From positions 1-64,000 of the forward strand of contig NZ_KB898484.1 in the NCBI RefSeq assembly GCF_000377645.1: a DNA stretch of 64,000 nucleotides, written 5' to 3'. The notes under the pieces are model-generated. The model saw only the letters and a program-made list of their open reading frames with translations, did not search any database and was not told where the DNA came from. The position numbers were made by a program, and so were the translations under genes. The first letter of the stretch is position 1; each line of letters begins with the position of its first letter. Of this stretch, positions 9,934 to 18,066 are shown one piece after another. Source of the DNA: Thiomonas sp. FB-6 (lineage in GTDB: Bacteria > Pseudomonadota > Gammaproteobacteria > Burkholderiales > Burkholderiaceae_C).

Positions 9934-10200
9934 GGATCCCGCCGGGATTACGCACTGCCGGCGCAGCGCCCATGCTAGGCAATGCCGGTTTTCCGAATGC
10001 GCGGAATCGATACGGATTTGCAAGCAGATCCGACAGGCGTGACGGAAGCCACGAATTCTGCAGGAGTTCGTGCGGTAGTTGTTTTTGCGAACATGCAGGG
10101 TGTTGTACCCATGCGACCGCGCCCACGAGGATTATCGAGGCGGGTCGGATGCCGCGTGTGTTATTCGCAGCTGATTATGTACTTAGGAATCGATTCGAAA

Positions 10201-12681
10201 TCATGGAACAATCGGGCTTTCCTGCTGAGAGGTCGTGCAGGATTCGGCCGGCGAGCGCCAGTATCGTGGTGGCTGCGCGCGCCACCCGAGCAGGCGCCAG
10301 GGCTGGCGATCGTCCCAGAGCAGCGCACCCTGCAGGTCGGTGCGTCCGGGGCACAGGCCCTGGGCGCGCAGGCGGGCCAGGAACTCGGGATGCGGGTGGC
10401 CATAGCGGTTGAGCAGGCCCGCCTGCACCGCGACCGCGCGCGGCGCCACGGCGCGCAGGAACGCCTCGCTGCTGGAGCCTCGGCTGCCGTGGTGGCCGGC
10501 CACCAGCAGGTCGGCACGCAGTTCGGCACGCGGGCCGGATTCCCGCGGCTGGCGCAGCAGGGCGAGCTCCTGGGGCCGTTCCAGGTCCCCCGCGAGCAGC
10601 ACGGAACCGTGGGCGGACGCGGCGCGCAGCACGCAGGAACCGGCGTTGTCCTCGCGCAGCAGGCTGCCCGGCCCGGGGTGCAGCCACTCGAAACGCACGC
10701 CGTCCCAGCTCCAGGCCCGGCCGGCCAGGCAGCGGCTGGCGGAGCCGAAGCCCAGCGCACGCAGACGCTCGGGCGCGACCGAGCCGGCGGCCGCCGTGCC
10801 GGGGTAGGCGCGGGCCAGCGAGCCGGCGCCGCCGATGTGGTCGGCATCGGCGTGGCTGAGCACGACCAGGTCGAGCTGGCGCTCACCCAGTTGACGCAAC
10901 AGCGGCAGCAGCACGGCCGAGCCGGCGTCCCGGCCCCGGCCCAGCGGGGGACCGGTGTCGAACACCAGGGTGTGGCGCCGGGTGCGCAGCACGATGGCGC
11001 TGCCCTGCCCCACGTCGGCCATCCAGGCCTGCAGATGCCCGGAAGGCGGGCGCGGCGCCGGCGCCAGCAGCAGCAGGGCCAGCACGGCCAGCCCCGGCAG
11101 GCGCAGGCGCCAGGGCCAGGGCAGCACCAGCGCCAGCACCGCGGGCAAGGCCAGCGCCAGCGCGGGCGCCGCGGGCGCTGCGCCTTGCCACTGCGCCAGC
11201 GGCCACGATGCCATGCGTCCCAGCGGGACCAGCACCGCGTCCTGCAGCGCCGCGGCCAGGCGCCAGGCCAGCGCGTCGAGGGGCGGGGGCAGCACGAAGC
11301 CGCCGACCGCCAGCGGCAGCACGCCCAGCGTGACGGCGGGAATGGCCAGCGCGTTGGCCAGCGGCGCCACCAGCGAGACCTGCTGGAAAAACACCAGGCT
11401 CAGCGGCGCCAGCGCCAGGCTCACGGCCCACTGGGCACGCGCGGCGGCGCGCAGGCGCTGCCAGGCCCGGCGCCAGCGCGGGCCCGCCTGCGCGTGTGGC
11501 CTCGCCGCAGCCCGCGGCTCGGCCAGCAGCAGCGCGGCGACGGCGCCGAAGGACAGCCAGGCCCCCGGCTGCGCCACCGCCCAGGGGTCCCACAGCAGCA
11601 CCGCACACAGCGCCGCGGCCAGCACCTGCGACCAGGCCAGGCGCCGCGCGCACAGGCGCAGCCCCAGCGCCACCGCCAGCATCAGCAGCGCGCGCTGCGC
11701 CGGCACCCCGAGGCCGGCGAGCGCGGCATAGGCCAGCGCGGCCAGCGCGCGTGCCGCACCGACCGGCCAGGGCGCGGCCAGCCACAGCGGCAAGGGCAGC
11801 CCGCGCCAGCGCAGGCGGCGCCAGAGTGCACCGGCCAGGGCCCCCGCCAGCCAGGCCTGCATGGTCACGTGCAGGCCGGAGATGGCCATCAGGTGGGCCA
11901 CGCCGGTGGCGCGGTACAGCTGCCATTCCTGCTCGCCGATGGCGCTCTGGTCGCCCAGCGCCAGCGCGGCCAGCGTGCCCGCGCGGGGGTGGCCGGCCAG
12001 CGCGCGCTCCAGGCGCGCGCGCAGGCCCTCGCGCAGCGCCTGCAGGCGCTGCCATGGCGAGGCGCGGTCGAGTTCGGGGCGACGCCGCGCGGGCTCGGCG
12101 TCGCGGGCGTGGCGCAGGCTGGCCAGGCCGCCCACGCCCTGGCGCAGCCAGCGCAACTCGGCGTCGGCGCCGCCGGGGTTGGCCAGGCCCTGCGCCGGGC
12201 GCAGGCGCAGCGGCAGGCTCCAGGCCTGGCCGGCGCGCAGGCGCGGCGGCGCCTGGCCGCCGGCGGCGCTCCACGACACCTGCAGGCGCGGCGGCAGCCC
12301 AGGCTGCCCCGGCAGCGGCGCGAACTCGAAGCGCGCGCCGGAAGCGTCGCGGCTGGGCAGGCCCTGCACCACGCCCTCCACCTGCAGGCTGGCGCCCCAC
12401 AGCGCGGGCGCCAGGCGCTCGTGCAGGCGCGGCACCGCGCGCCAGCCGGCGAGGCCGAACACCAGTTCGGCCGCGGCGCAGGCCGTGAGCACGGCGCGCG
12501 TGGCGCGCAGCCTGGTGGCGCCGGCGGGAAACTGCAGTCGCAGCCACGCCAGCCCCGCCAGCGAGGCCGAGGCAGCCAGCACCATCGCGCCGTAGGCAGC
12601 TTGCGGCCACAGGCCGGCCTGGCGCAGGTGCAGCCAGCATCCGACGAGCATCGCAAGGGCCAGCAGGGGCATCGAGGGCAT
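10201..12681 (-). CDS. comEC: ComEC/Rec2 competence DNA-uptake channel
   Basis: This inner-membrane protein moves single-stranded DNA into the cytoplasm during natural transformation. The 826 residues show an N-terminal membrane and soluble region (DUF4131-like). The central ComEC/Competence domain has many hydrophobic helices and the stretch GVAHLMAISGLHV. The C-terminal metallo-beta-lactamase-like domain begins near DVGQGSAIVL, with HADADHIGG as metal ligands and AGHHGSRGSSSEAFL later. Length and domain order are those of full ComEC proteins. It is a single gene downstream of the chemosensory cluster on the same strand, separated by a GC-rich hairpin. Other uptake genes (comEA, pil) are not in the window, so competence of the organism is not shown. 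Confidence 0.93.
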   Translation of the reverse strand: MPSMPLLALAMLVGCWLHLRQAGLWPQAAYGAMVLAASASLAGLAWLRLQFPAGATRLRATRAVLTACAAAELVFGLAGWRAVPRLHERLAPALWGASLQVEGVVQGLPSRDASGARFEFAPLPGQPGLPPRLQVSWSAAGGQAPPRLRAGQAWSLPLRLRPAQGLANPGGADAELRWLRQGVGGLASLRHARDAEPARRRPELDRASPWQRLQALREGLRARLERALAGHPRAGTLAALALGDQSAIGEQEWQLYRATGVAHLMAISGLHVTMQAWLAGALAGALWRRLRWRGLPLPLWLAAPWPVGAARALAALAYAALAGLGVPAQRALLMLAVALGLRLCARRLAWSQVLAAALCAVLLWDPWAVAQPGAWLSFGAVAALLLAEPRAAARPHAQAGPRWRRAWQRLRAAARAQWAVSLALAPLSLVFFQQVSLVAPLANALAIPAVTLGVLPLAVGGFVLPPPLDALAWRLAAALQDAVLVPLGRMASWPLAQWQGAAPAAPALALALPAVLALVLPWPWRLRLPGLAVLALLLLAPAPRPPSGHLQAWMADVGQGSAIVLRTRRHTLVFDTGPPLGRGRDAGSAVLLPLLRQLGERQLDLVVLSHADADHIGGAGSLARAYPGTAAAGSVAPERLRALGFGSASRCLAGRAWSWDGVRFEWLHPGPGSLLREDNAGSCVLRAASAHGSVLLAGDLERPQELALLRQPRESGPRAELRADLLVAGHHGSRGSSSEAFLRAVAPRAVAVQAGLLNRYGHPHPEFLARLRAQGLCPGRTDLQGALLWDDRQPWRLLGWRAQPPRYWRSPAESCTTSQQESPIVP

Positions 12682-12739
12682 CCACGGCGCGGGGCGATTG
12701 TGCTGCGCGGCGGGCGCCCGCGCGTGCGCGGGGGAATCG

Positions 12740-12763
12740 GGCCGCGGCAGTGAGGCCGCGGCC
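12740..12763 (-). terminator. GC-rich perfect hairpin after the GGDEF/EAL gene
   Basis: A perfect 9-bp inverted repeat, GGCCGCGGC and GCCGCGGCC with a 6-nt loop, lies between the end of the GGDEF/EAL gene (12790) and the comEC start (12681). No clear U-tract follows on the minus strand, so it may only attenuate or stabilise transcripts. Confidence 0.4.
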
Positions 12764-12789
12764 GGGCAGGAGGCGGCCGGTGCGGCCGG

Positions 12790-14220
12790 CTACGCGCCGG
12801 CCGTGCGCCGGGCCTGCAGCATGCGGGCGAATTCGGCGGGAGCCAGCGCCGGCGCGCACAGGTAGCCCTGGTATTCGTCGCAGCCGTGCCGGCGCAGGAA
12901 GTCCAGTTGCCCGGCGCGCTCGACGCCCTCGGCCACCACCTTGCGCCCCAGCGCGCGCGCCAGCGCGAGCACGGCCTGCACGATGGCGGCGTCCTCGGCG
13001 TCGTCGGGCAGGCTGAGAAGAAAGGCGCGGTCGATTTTCAGGGTGCGCACGGGCAGGCGCTTGAGGTAGGCCAGCGAGGAGTAGCCGGTGCCGAAGTCGT
13101 CGATGGACGATTCCACGCCCATGTCCTGCAGGGAGCGCATGACCTCGCCGACGCTGTCGGGCTTTTGCATGAGCACGCTCTCGGTGACCTCGATCTCCAG
13201 CAGCCGCCCCGGCAGGCCATGGGCGCGCAGCGCGCGCGCCACCTGCTCGGCCAGCGAGCATCCCTGGAATTGCCGCGCCGAGCAGTTCACGGCCACGGAG
13301 ACCGGCTCCAGGCCCTGCGCGCGCCAGCGCGCCTGCTGGGCGCACACGGCGCCGATCACCCACTCGCCCACCGCGGCGATCAGGCCCATGTCCTCCAGCA
13401 GGGGAACGAACACCCCGGGCGGCACCGTCCCCTGTCCGGGACGGTGCCAGCGCAACAGCGCCTCGGCGCCGCTCAGGTGCCCGCTGCGCACGTCCACCTT
13501 GGGCTGGTAGTGGAGTTCGAACTGCCCGGCCTGCAGCGCGCCGCGCAGCGCGCTTTCCAGCTCCAGGCGCTCATCCAGCAGGCGGGGGTCGCCGTCGCTG
13601 AAAAAGCGCCAGCTTCCGGGCGACGCCTGCTTGGCCTGGAACAGCGCCGCATCGGCGCGTCCCAGCAGGCGATCGACGTCGCTGCCGTCGCCAGGGGAAA
13701 GCGCGATGCCCACGGTCGCGCCGGTGTAGACGACATGCTCTCCCATCGGGAAGGGCGCGCGCAACGCATGCAGCAGGCGCTCGGCCACGCGCGAGGCCGC
13801 GGCGGCGTCGGCCAGCAGGTCGAGCAGCACCACGAAATCGTCGCCCCCCAGGCGGGCCAGGGTGTCGCCCGGGCCCAGCGCCGAGCGCAGGCGCGCGGAC
13901 ACGTCCATCAGCAGCCGGTCGCCGGCTTCGTGGCCGAGGGACTCGTTGACCGTCTTGAAACGGTCCAGGTCCAGAAACAGCACGGCCAGCATGCCCCCGC
14001 CGGCGCGCGCGCGCTGCAAGGCTGCGCGCAGCAGTTCCACCAACTGCTGGCGGTTGGGCAGGCCGGTGAGCGCATCATGGCGTGCCAGCCAGCGCAGCTT
14101 GCTGCGGCTGCTGCGCAGTTCGGCGAAGCCGGGGTACAGCAGCCAGCCCAGCGCCAGCACCGCCGCCAGCGCGGTCAGGCCGAGCCGTGCCAGCAGCGAC
14201 GGTAGCAGCACGACGGTCAA
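12790..14220 (-). CDS. Membrane GGDEF/EAL c-di-GMP turnover protein
   Basis: The 476-residue protein has one N-terminal membrane segment (about residues 5-30) and no recognisable sensor domain. A GGDEF domain (about 40-205) and an EAL domain (about 220-470) follow. The GGDEF signature reads RLGGDDF, a variant, and the residues where the inhibitory RxxD site would sit read GPGD, so the I-site is absent. The EAL side looks complete: EALLRW, VNCSARQF, EVTES, DDFGTGYSSLAYLK, LKIDRAF and EGVE. From family knowledge this predicts phosphodiesterase activity, with cyclase activity uncertain. It starts 39 bp after the cheW stop, on the same strand as CheW and an MCP, so it is probably co-transcribed and may be the output of that receptor. 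Confidence 0.9.
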   Translation of the reverse strand: MTVVLLPSLLARLGLTALAAVLALGWLLYPGFAELRSSRSKLRWLARHDALTGLPNRQQLVELLRAALQRARAGGGMLAVLFLDLDRFKTVNESLGHEAGDRLLMDVSARLRSALGPGDTLARLGGDDFVVLLDLLADAAAASRVAERLLHALRAPFPMGEHVVYTGATVGIALSPGDGSDVDRLLGRADAALFQAKQASPGSWRFFSDGDPRLLDERLELESALRGALQAGQFELHYQPKVDVRSGHLSGAEALLRWHRPGQGTVPPGVFVPLLEDMGLIAAVGEWVIGAVCAQQARWRAQGLEPVSVAVNCSARQFQGCSLAEQVARALRAHGLPGRLLEIEVTESVLMQKPDSVGEVMRSLQDMGVESSIDDFGTGYSSLAYLKRLPVRTLKIDRAFLLSLPDDAEDAAIVQAVLALARALGRKVVAEGVERAGQLDFLRRHGCDEYQGYLCAPALAPAEFARMLQARRTAGA

Positions 14221-14259
14221 GAGTTCCGTCCCGCTGGTCGAACGCGCCGGCTCCGGATC

Positions 14260-14841
14260 TCAGGCGTCGACCTGCAGGGCCAGCGCGGGCGAGCCGGCCG
14301 GTGCGCAGGCCTCGTCCGGCGCGAGCAGCGCGCGAGCCGCGAGCAGGGCCACGAAGCCGCCGTCACCGCGCTGGGCCAGGCTGGAGACGATGCCGGATGC
14401 CGTCGCCGCGCGTTGCAGCGTGGGCACCGGGCGCAGCTGGGCGGCTTCCACGTCGATGACCTCGTTGACCGCATCGGCGAGAAAGCCCACGCATTGCGTG
14501 CCCTCCCCGCCGGGCACCTCGACCACGACGATGCAGGTGCGCGCGCGCACCTGCGTGACGCCCAGGCCCAGGCGCTGGCCCAGGTCGATCACCGGCACCG
14601 CGCTGCCACGCAGGTTGATGGTGCCGCGCAGGTCCGGCGCGCTGCCCGGCAGGGCCGTGGGGCGCACGTAGGAAATGATCTCCCGCACGCTCAGGATGGG
14701 CAGGCCGTACTCGCCGCGATCGGCCTGCGCCTGCGTCGGCGCGGATTCGGAAGGCTGCGCCGCGCCGAGGCTGAAGGTCAGGTACTGGCCGTCGGCGGCG
14801 GCTCGCGCCGCGCCGGCGTGGACGGTGAGGTCTTGGGCCAT
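14260..14841 (-). CDS. cheW: CheW-type chemotaxis coupling protein
   Basis: CheW couples methyl-accepting receptors to the CheA kinase in the cytoplasmic chemosensory array. The 193-residue protein shows the CheW fold landmarks: QYLTFSLG, YGLPILSVREI, LRGTINLRGSAVPVIDLGQRLG and VGFLADAVNEVIDV. It has a C-terminal tail of about 25 residues beyond the core. Its start lies 28 bp after the MCP stop, and it is followed at 39 bp by the GGDEF/EAL gene, so the three probably form an operon. No cheA, cheY, cheR or cheB is in the window, so the partner kinase must be encoded elsewhere. Confidence 0.93.
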   Translation of the reverse strand: MAQDLTVHAGAARAAADGQYLTFSLGAAQPSESAPTQAQADRGEYGLPILSVREIISYVRPTALPGSAPDLRGTINLRGSAVPVIDLGQRLGLGVTQVRARTCIVVVEVPGGEGTQCVGFLADAVNEVIDVEAAQLRPVPTLQRAATASGIVSSLAQRGDGGFVALLAARALLAPDEACAPAGSPALALQVDA

Positions 14842-14869
14842 GAGGGTCTCCGGGTGGCGTGCGGGTGCC

Positions 14870-16510
14870 TCAGAACTTGACGAAGGACTCGCCCGATCCG
14901 GCCGGCGCGGCCTGGGGGGACTGCCCCGCGAAAGCCGCCTGGCGCGGCTGGGCGCGCTGCGTGCGGTCCCGTGCCGGAGGCACCCGATGCGCGGCGGTGG
15001 ACTCGCCGCGCTCGCCGGCCAGCTTGAAGCGGCTGACGCTCTCCAGCAATTGCTGGGCCTGTGCGTTCATCTCCTCGGCGGTGGCGGCGAGTTCCTCGGA
15101 AGCCGAGGCGTTCTGCTGGGTCACGCCGTTGAGCTGGCTGACCGCCACGTTGATCTGCTGCATGCCGCTGGACTGTTCGTCCGAGGCCGCCGCGATCTCC
15201 TGTACCAGCGAAGAGGTACGGGCGATGGACGGCACCATTTCACCCAGCACCTGGCCCGCGCGCTCGGCCTGCTGGAGCGAGCCGGAGGCGAGGTCGCCGA
15301 TTTCCTTCGCGGCCACCTGGCTGCGCTCGGCCAGCTTGCGCACCTCGGCGGCCACCACCGCGAAGCCCTTGCCGTGCTCGGCCGCGCGGGCCGCCTCGAT
15401 GGCGGCGTTGAGCGCCAGCATGTTGGTCTGGTAGGCGATGTCGTCGACCAGGGAGATGCGCTCGGCAATGTCGCGCATGGCCTGCACCGTGCGCTCCACC
15501 GCCTGGCCGCCCTCGCCGGCCTGCGCCGCGGCCTGCTGGGCGATGGAGTCGGTGACCTTGGCGTTCTCCGAGTTCTGCTTGATCGAGGCTGCCGCCTGCT
15601 CCAGCGTGGCCGAGGTCTCCTCCACCGAGGCCGCCTGTTCGGTGGTGGCCTGGGACAGGCTCTGCGAGGTGGACGAGACCTGCGTGGATGCGGCGGAGAG
15701 ATTGTCCGCGGCCGAGCGCACCATGCTCAGCGTGGAGGTCAGGCGCTGCACCATGTCGGCCAGCGCGGCCAGCAACTGGCCGGTCTCGTCGCGCGAGGCG
15801 GCCTGCACGCTGACCGTCAGGTCGCCCTCGGCCACGCGCTGGGCCACGCCCACCGCCTGGCGCAGCGGACCGGTGATGGAACGGGTGATCCAGATGCCCA
15901 GCACCAGCGCCAGCACCAGCGCCACCGCTCCGGTGGCCGCCGCCGCGCCGCGCGCCGCGGCATAGGAATCATCGGCGTCCTGGGTGGCCTGGCCGAAGTG
16001 GCCGACGAAATCCTGGTCCAGGTCATGCAGGTCCCCCTGCACCGCGCGCTCGGTCGGGCGCACCTGCTTGCGAAAAATGCCCAGCGCGTCGCCGCCGCCG
16101 CTTGTCTGCGCGTTCGCGCACACCGAAAGCGCGCGGCCGAAGCTGCTCAGCCCCTCGTCGGTGCGCCCCAGCAGGTCCTTGCTCTTGCTGCTGCGCACCT
16201 CGGCGGCGAGCTTGCGAAGCACCTCGTGGCTGGCCTGCTCGGTGTCGCGCAACTGGGTGGCGATGCGCTGCTCCTCGGCCGGGTCCTTGCTCAGCAGCAG
16301 GTCACGGCAGTCCACGGCCATCTGGGTGATGTCGGTCTTGACCTCGCTGACCTTGTGCGCCTCGGGCCACGCGACCTTGGTGGCCTCGTCGGTGGCCTTT
16401 TTCATGGAGTTCATGCTCGCCAGCGACACCGCCGCGAGCACGACCAGCAGCGCCACGAGCAGGCCGAAGCCCAGGCCCAGCCGGACGCCGATACGCAAAT
16501 TCTTGAACAT
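14870..16510 (-). CDS. Methyl-accepting chemotaxis protein
   Basis: This is a transmembrane receptor of 546 residues. It has TM1 at about residues 10-30, a periplasmic four-helix-bundle-like sensor (about 31-185), TM2 ([14 protein letters not shown]), a HAMP domain and a long coiled-coil signalling domain. The hairpin tip [14 protein letters not shown] with [18 protein letters not shown] is intact. The C terminus is a Pro/Ala/Gln-rich tail ending GESFVKF, not the NWETF-like CheR-binding pentapeptide. I chose the ATG at 16510 (MFKNLRIG) because the membrane segment starts right after it; the frame is open to 16591. The ligand cannot be told from sequence. It heads the MCP-cheW-GGDEF/EAL group. 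Confidence 0.93.
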   Translation of the reverse strand: MFKNLRIGVRLGLGFGLLVALLVVLAAVSLASMNSMKKATDEATKVAWPEAHKVSEVKTDITQMAVDCRDLLLSKDPAEEQRIATQLRDTEQASHEVLRKLAAEVRSSKSKDLLGRTDEGLSSFGRALSVCANAQTSGGGDALGIFRKQVRPTERAVQGDLHDLDQDFVGHFGQATQDADDSYAAARGAAAATGAVALVLALVLGIWITRSITGPLRQAVGVAQRVAEGDLTVSVQAASRDETGQLLAALADMVQRLTSTLSMVRSAADNLSAASTQVSSTSQSLSQATTEQAASVEETSATLEQAAASIKQNSENAKVTDSIAQQAAAQAGEGGQAVERTVQAMRDIAERISLVDDIAYQTNMLALNAAIEAARAAEHGKGFAVVAAEVRKLAERSQVAAKEIGDLASGSLQQAERAGQVLGEMVPSIARTSSLVQEIAAASDEQSSGMQQINVAVSQLNGVTQQNASASEELAATAEEMNAQAQQLLESVSRFKLAGERGESTAAHRVPPARDRTQRAQPRQAAFAGQSPQAAPAGSGESFVKF

Positions 16511-17009
16511 GCTCAGGATCCCGGGAAAGAGAACAAGGCAGGAAAGGCCGCGAGCGCGGCAGGACGGCTTCGCAGCCACCGATGACCGCAATGATTTTGC
16601 ATGTCACGGGTTATCACAAACAGAAAATTCGTAACCCGTTGATACTGCCGAATCATGACTTGACGGAACCCGTCGCGGGGGATTTTTCTGGAATTCCAGG
16701 ATCCGAAAATGGAGTCTTCCGCAGCGCCCCAGGCACCGCAAATCATGACCGTTCGGAACGCTTTCTCAGGTTCCAGGGGGCCTTTGCCAGGGGAATGTGC
16801 GCAATGTGTTACAAAACGGAGGCGCGAAACGGGTGCGGCGGGTTCGGGCGCGCCGCAAACCGCGCCCGTGCTGGCCCGCGGCAACCGCAACAAGCCATGA
16901 CGCACCGAGCGAATCATGGGCCGCTGGATTATTCTTGGACCCTGCATGCGGCACACGCCGAAGAACTCTTGCCTTCGCGTGCAGCGGCGCTCTTGAGTGG
17001 GAGGTCAGC
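16511..17009. other. 499-bp divergent intergenic region
   Basis: This stretch separates the MCP start (minus strand) from the 137-aa protein start (plus strand) and must hold both promoters. It is more AT-rich near 16600-16700 than its neighbours. The repeated AACCCGT/ACGGGTT words at 16606-16673 are the only structure I could see. No convincing small ORF with a ribosome binding site or known RNA element was found. Confidence 0.6.
16606..16673. promoter_or_regulatory. Possible operator: 8-bp inverted repeat plus third half-site
   Basis: ACGGGTTA (16606-16613) and TAACCCGT (16632-16639) form a perfect inverted repeat with an 18-bp spacer. A further AACCCGT copy lies at 16667-16673. The site lies about 95-165 bp upstream of the MCP start and on the other side faces the 137-aa gene. 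A regulator-binding role is inferred from layout only. Confidence 0.35.
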
Positions 17010-17423
17010 ATGTCGGGCAAGTCACGACAGGAATCGCCGGAAACCCTGTATTCCGGGTCCTCAGGCCATGCGCTACCCCTGGATGGCGACGAATCCCTGC
17101 GGGCGATGGTGGACCGCACCCTCGAATACCTGGAAAACGATCCCGTGGCGGATCCGGAGGGAAGCACCACGTATTCACGGGCATTTCCCGTCGGCGAAGC
17201 CCTCGGACGCCGGTTCTGGAAACGCTGTTCGCAAAGCGACGGTCCCTACGGACTCGCGATGCTCATCGAGCACATGCTCGGACTGCCGCCGGTGCATGCG
17301 CAGACGCGAATCCAGAGGGCTTTGTTCTCGGGCTTTTGCTGGCAGTTGGAACAACGGCTACGGCAGGCCGCGGAGCCTGGCGCCACGGCGCGCGCGGACC
17401 GCGCCCATGCGCCGCGGCCTTGA
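17010..17423 (+). CDS. Hypothetical protein, 137 aa
   Basis: I do not recognise this protein. The ATG at 17010 is chosen because GGGAGGT sits 5-8 bp upstream, a strong ribosome binding site; the frame is open further upstream but without such a site. The protein is soluble, without signal or membrane segments. It has an acidic N-terminal half and a C-terminal helical, Arg/Gln-rich half (ALFSGFCWQLEQRLRQ) ending in a basic disordered tail. Its stop lies 2 bp from the end of the convergent HTH gene at 17426-17830, so the two may interfere transcriptionally or belong to one module. No function is assigned. Confidence 0.72.
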   Translation: MSGKSRQESPETLYSGSSGHALPLDGDESLRAMVDRTLEYLENDPVADPEGSTTYSRAFPVGEALGRRFWKRCSQSDGPYGLAMLIEHMLGLPPVHAQTRIQRALFSGFCWQLEQRLRQAAEPGATARADRAHAPRP

Positions 17424-17425
17424 AC

Positions 17426-17830
17426 TCAAGCGGCCGCTTCGCCCTCTCCGCCCGCCGGCGGGGATCTGAGTTGCAGGTGCTGGAAGATTTCCTCGTTGCG
17501 CCTGCGCACTCGCTCGAGCAGGTCCAGGAACTCGAGTTGCTGGCCCGGGGTAAGCGCGTCGAAGCGCTCCAGCAACGCGGCGTGGCGCGGATGGACCGGA
17601 CGCGCCTCGGGCAAATCTCCGTCGAGCCAGTAGCGCGGCAGATGCAGCGCCTGTTCGACATGCCGGGCGAAAACCTCGCCGATGGGTTTCTCCCCGTTCA
17701 GGCAGCGGGAAACGTAGCCGGTCTGGCGGTCGAGAACCTGCGCGAGCAAAGCCTGTCCGCCTCGCCCCGGAAATTGCTCGTCGAGTATGCGCCTGAGGCG
17801 CTGCCTGCGGATACGGCGAACATCCTCCAT
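17426..17830 (-). CDS. Small HTH transcriptional regulator, phage-repressor-like
   Basis: The protein has about 134 residues. The N-terminal half resembles a repressor helix-turn-helix (residues about 8-60: RRILDEQF, QALLAQVLDRQTGYVSRCLNG, KPIGEVFARHVEQALHLP). The C-terminal half is a short helical region (LLERFDALTPGQQLEFLDLLERV) of the kind that follows the HTH in small Xre/CI-like proteins. ATG at 17830 is used; GTG at 17836 would add two residues, and neither has a clear ribosome binding site. It converges on the 137-aa gene with 2 bp between stops. The target is unknown; an inverted repeat at 17962-17997 upstream could be an autoregulatory site. Confidence 0.75.
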   Translation of the reverse strand: MEDVRRIRRQRLRRILDEQFPGRGGQALLAQVLDRQTGYVSRCLNGEKPIGEVFARHVEQALHLPRYWLDGDLPEARPVHPRHAALLERFDALTPGQQLEFLDLLERVRRRNEEIFQHLQLRSPPAGGEGEAAA

Positions 17831-17961
17831 TTTCACATCGTATGGACCGGTTGAATCGCCATCAATGACCGTCCGGCACCTTCGTTTGACCAGCCGGAAA
17901 GCGAAACGCCACGAGCGCGCAGCCCGGCTGCCGATTCAGCGGGGCGGAACGCGCCTTGTCA

Positions 17962-17997
17962 CTCGCAAGATCGTAACAATGCATGACATGTTGCGAG
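17962..17997. repeat. 7-bp inverted repeat upstream of the HTH gene
   Basis: CTCGCAA (17962-17968) and TTGCGAG (17991-17997) are separated by 22 bp. The repeat is about 130 bp upstream of the HTH gene start, in the 236-bp gap before the propeller-protein gene end. It could be an operator, but a 7-bp repeat with this spacing may occur by chance. Confidence 0.25.
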
Positions 17998-18066
17998 GCA
18001 TGGCGGTGGAACATACTCCAATGGGCCGCCGCTGCCCATCGCCATCGCGGCCCGGTCTGAGCGGCA

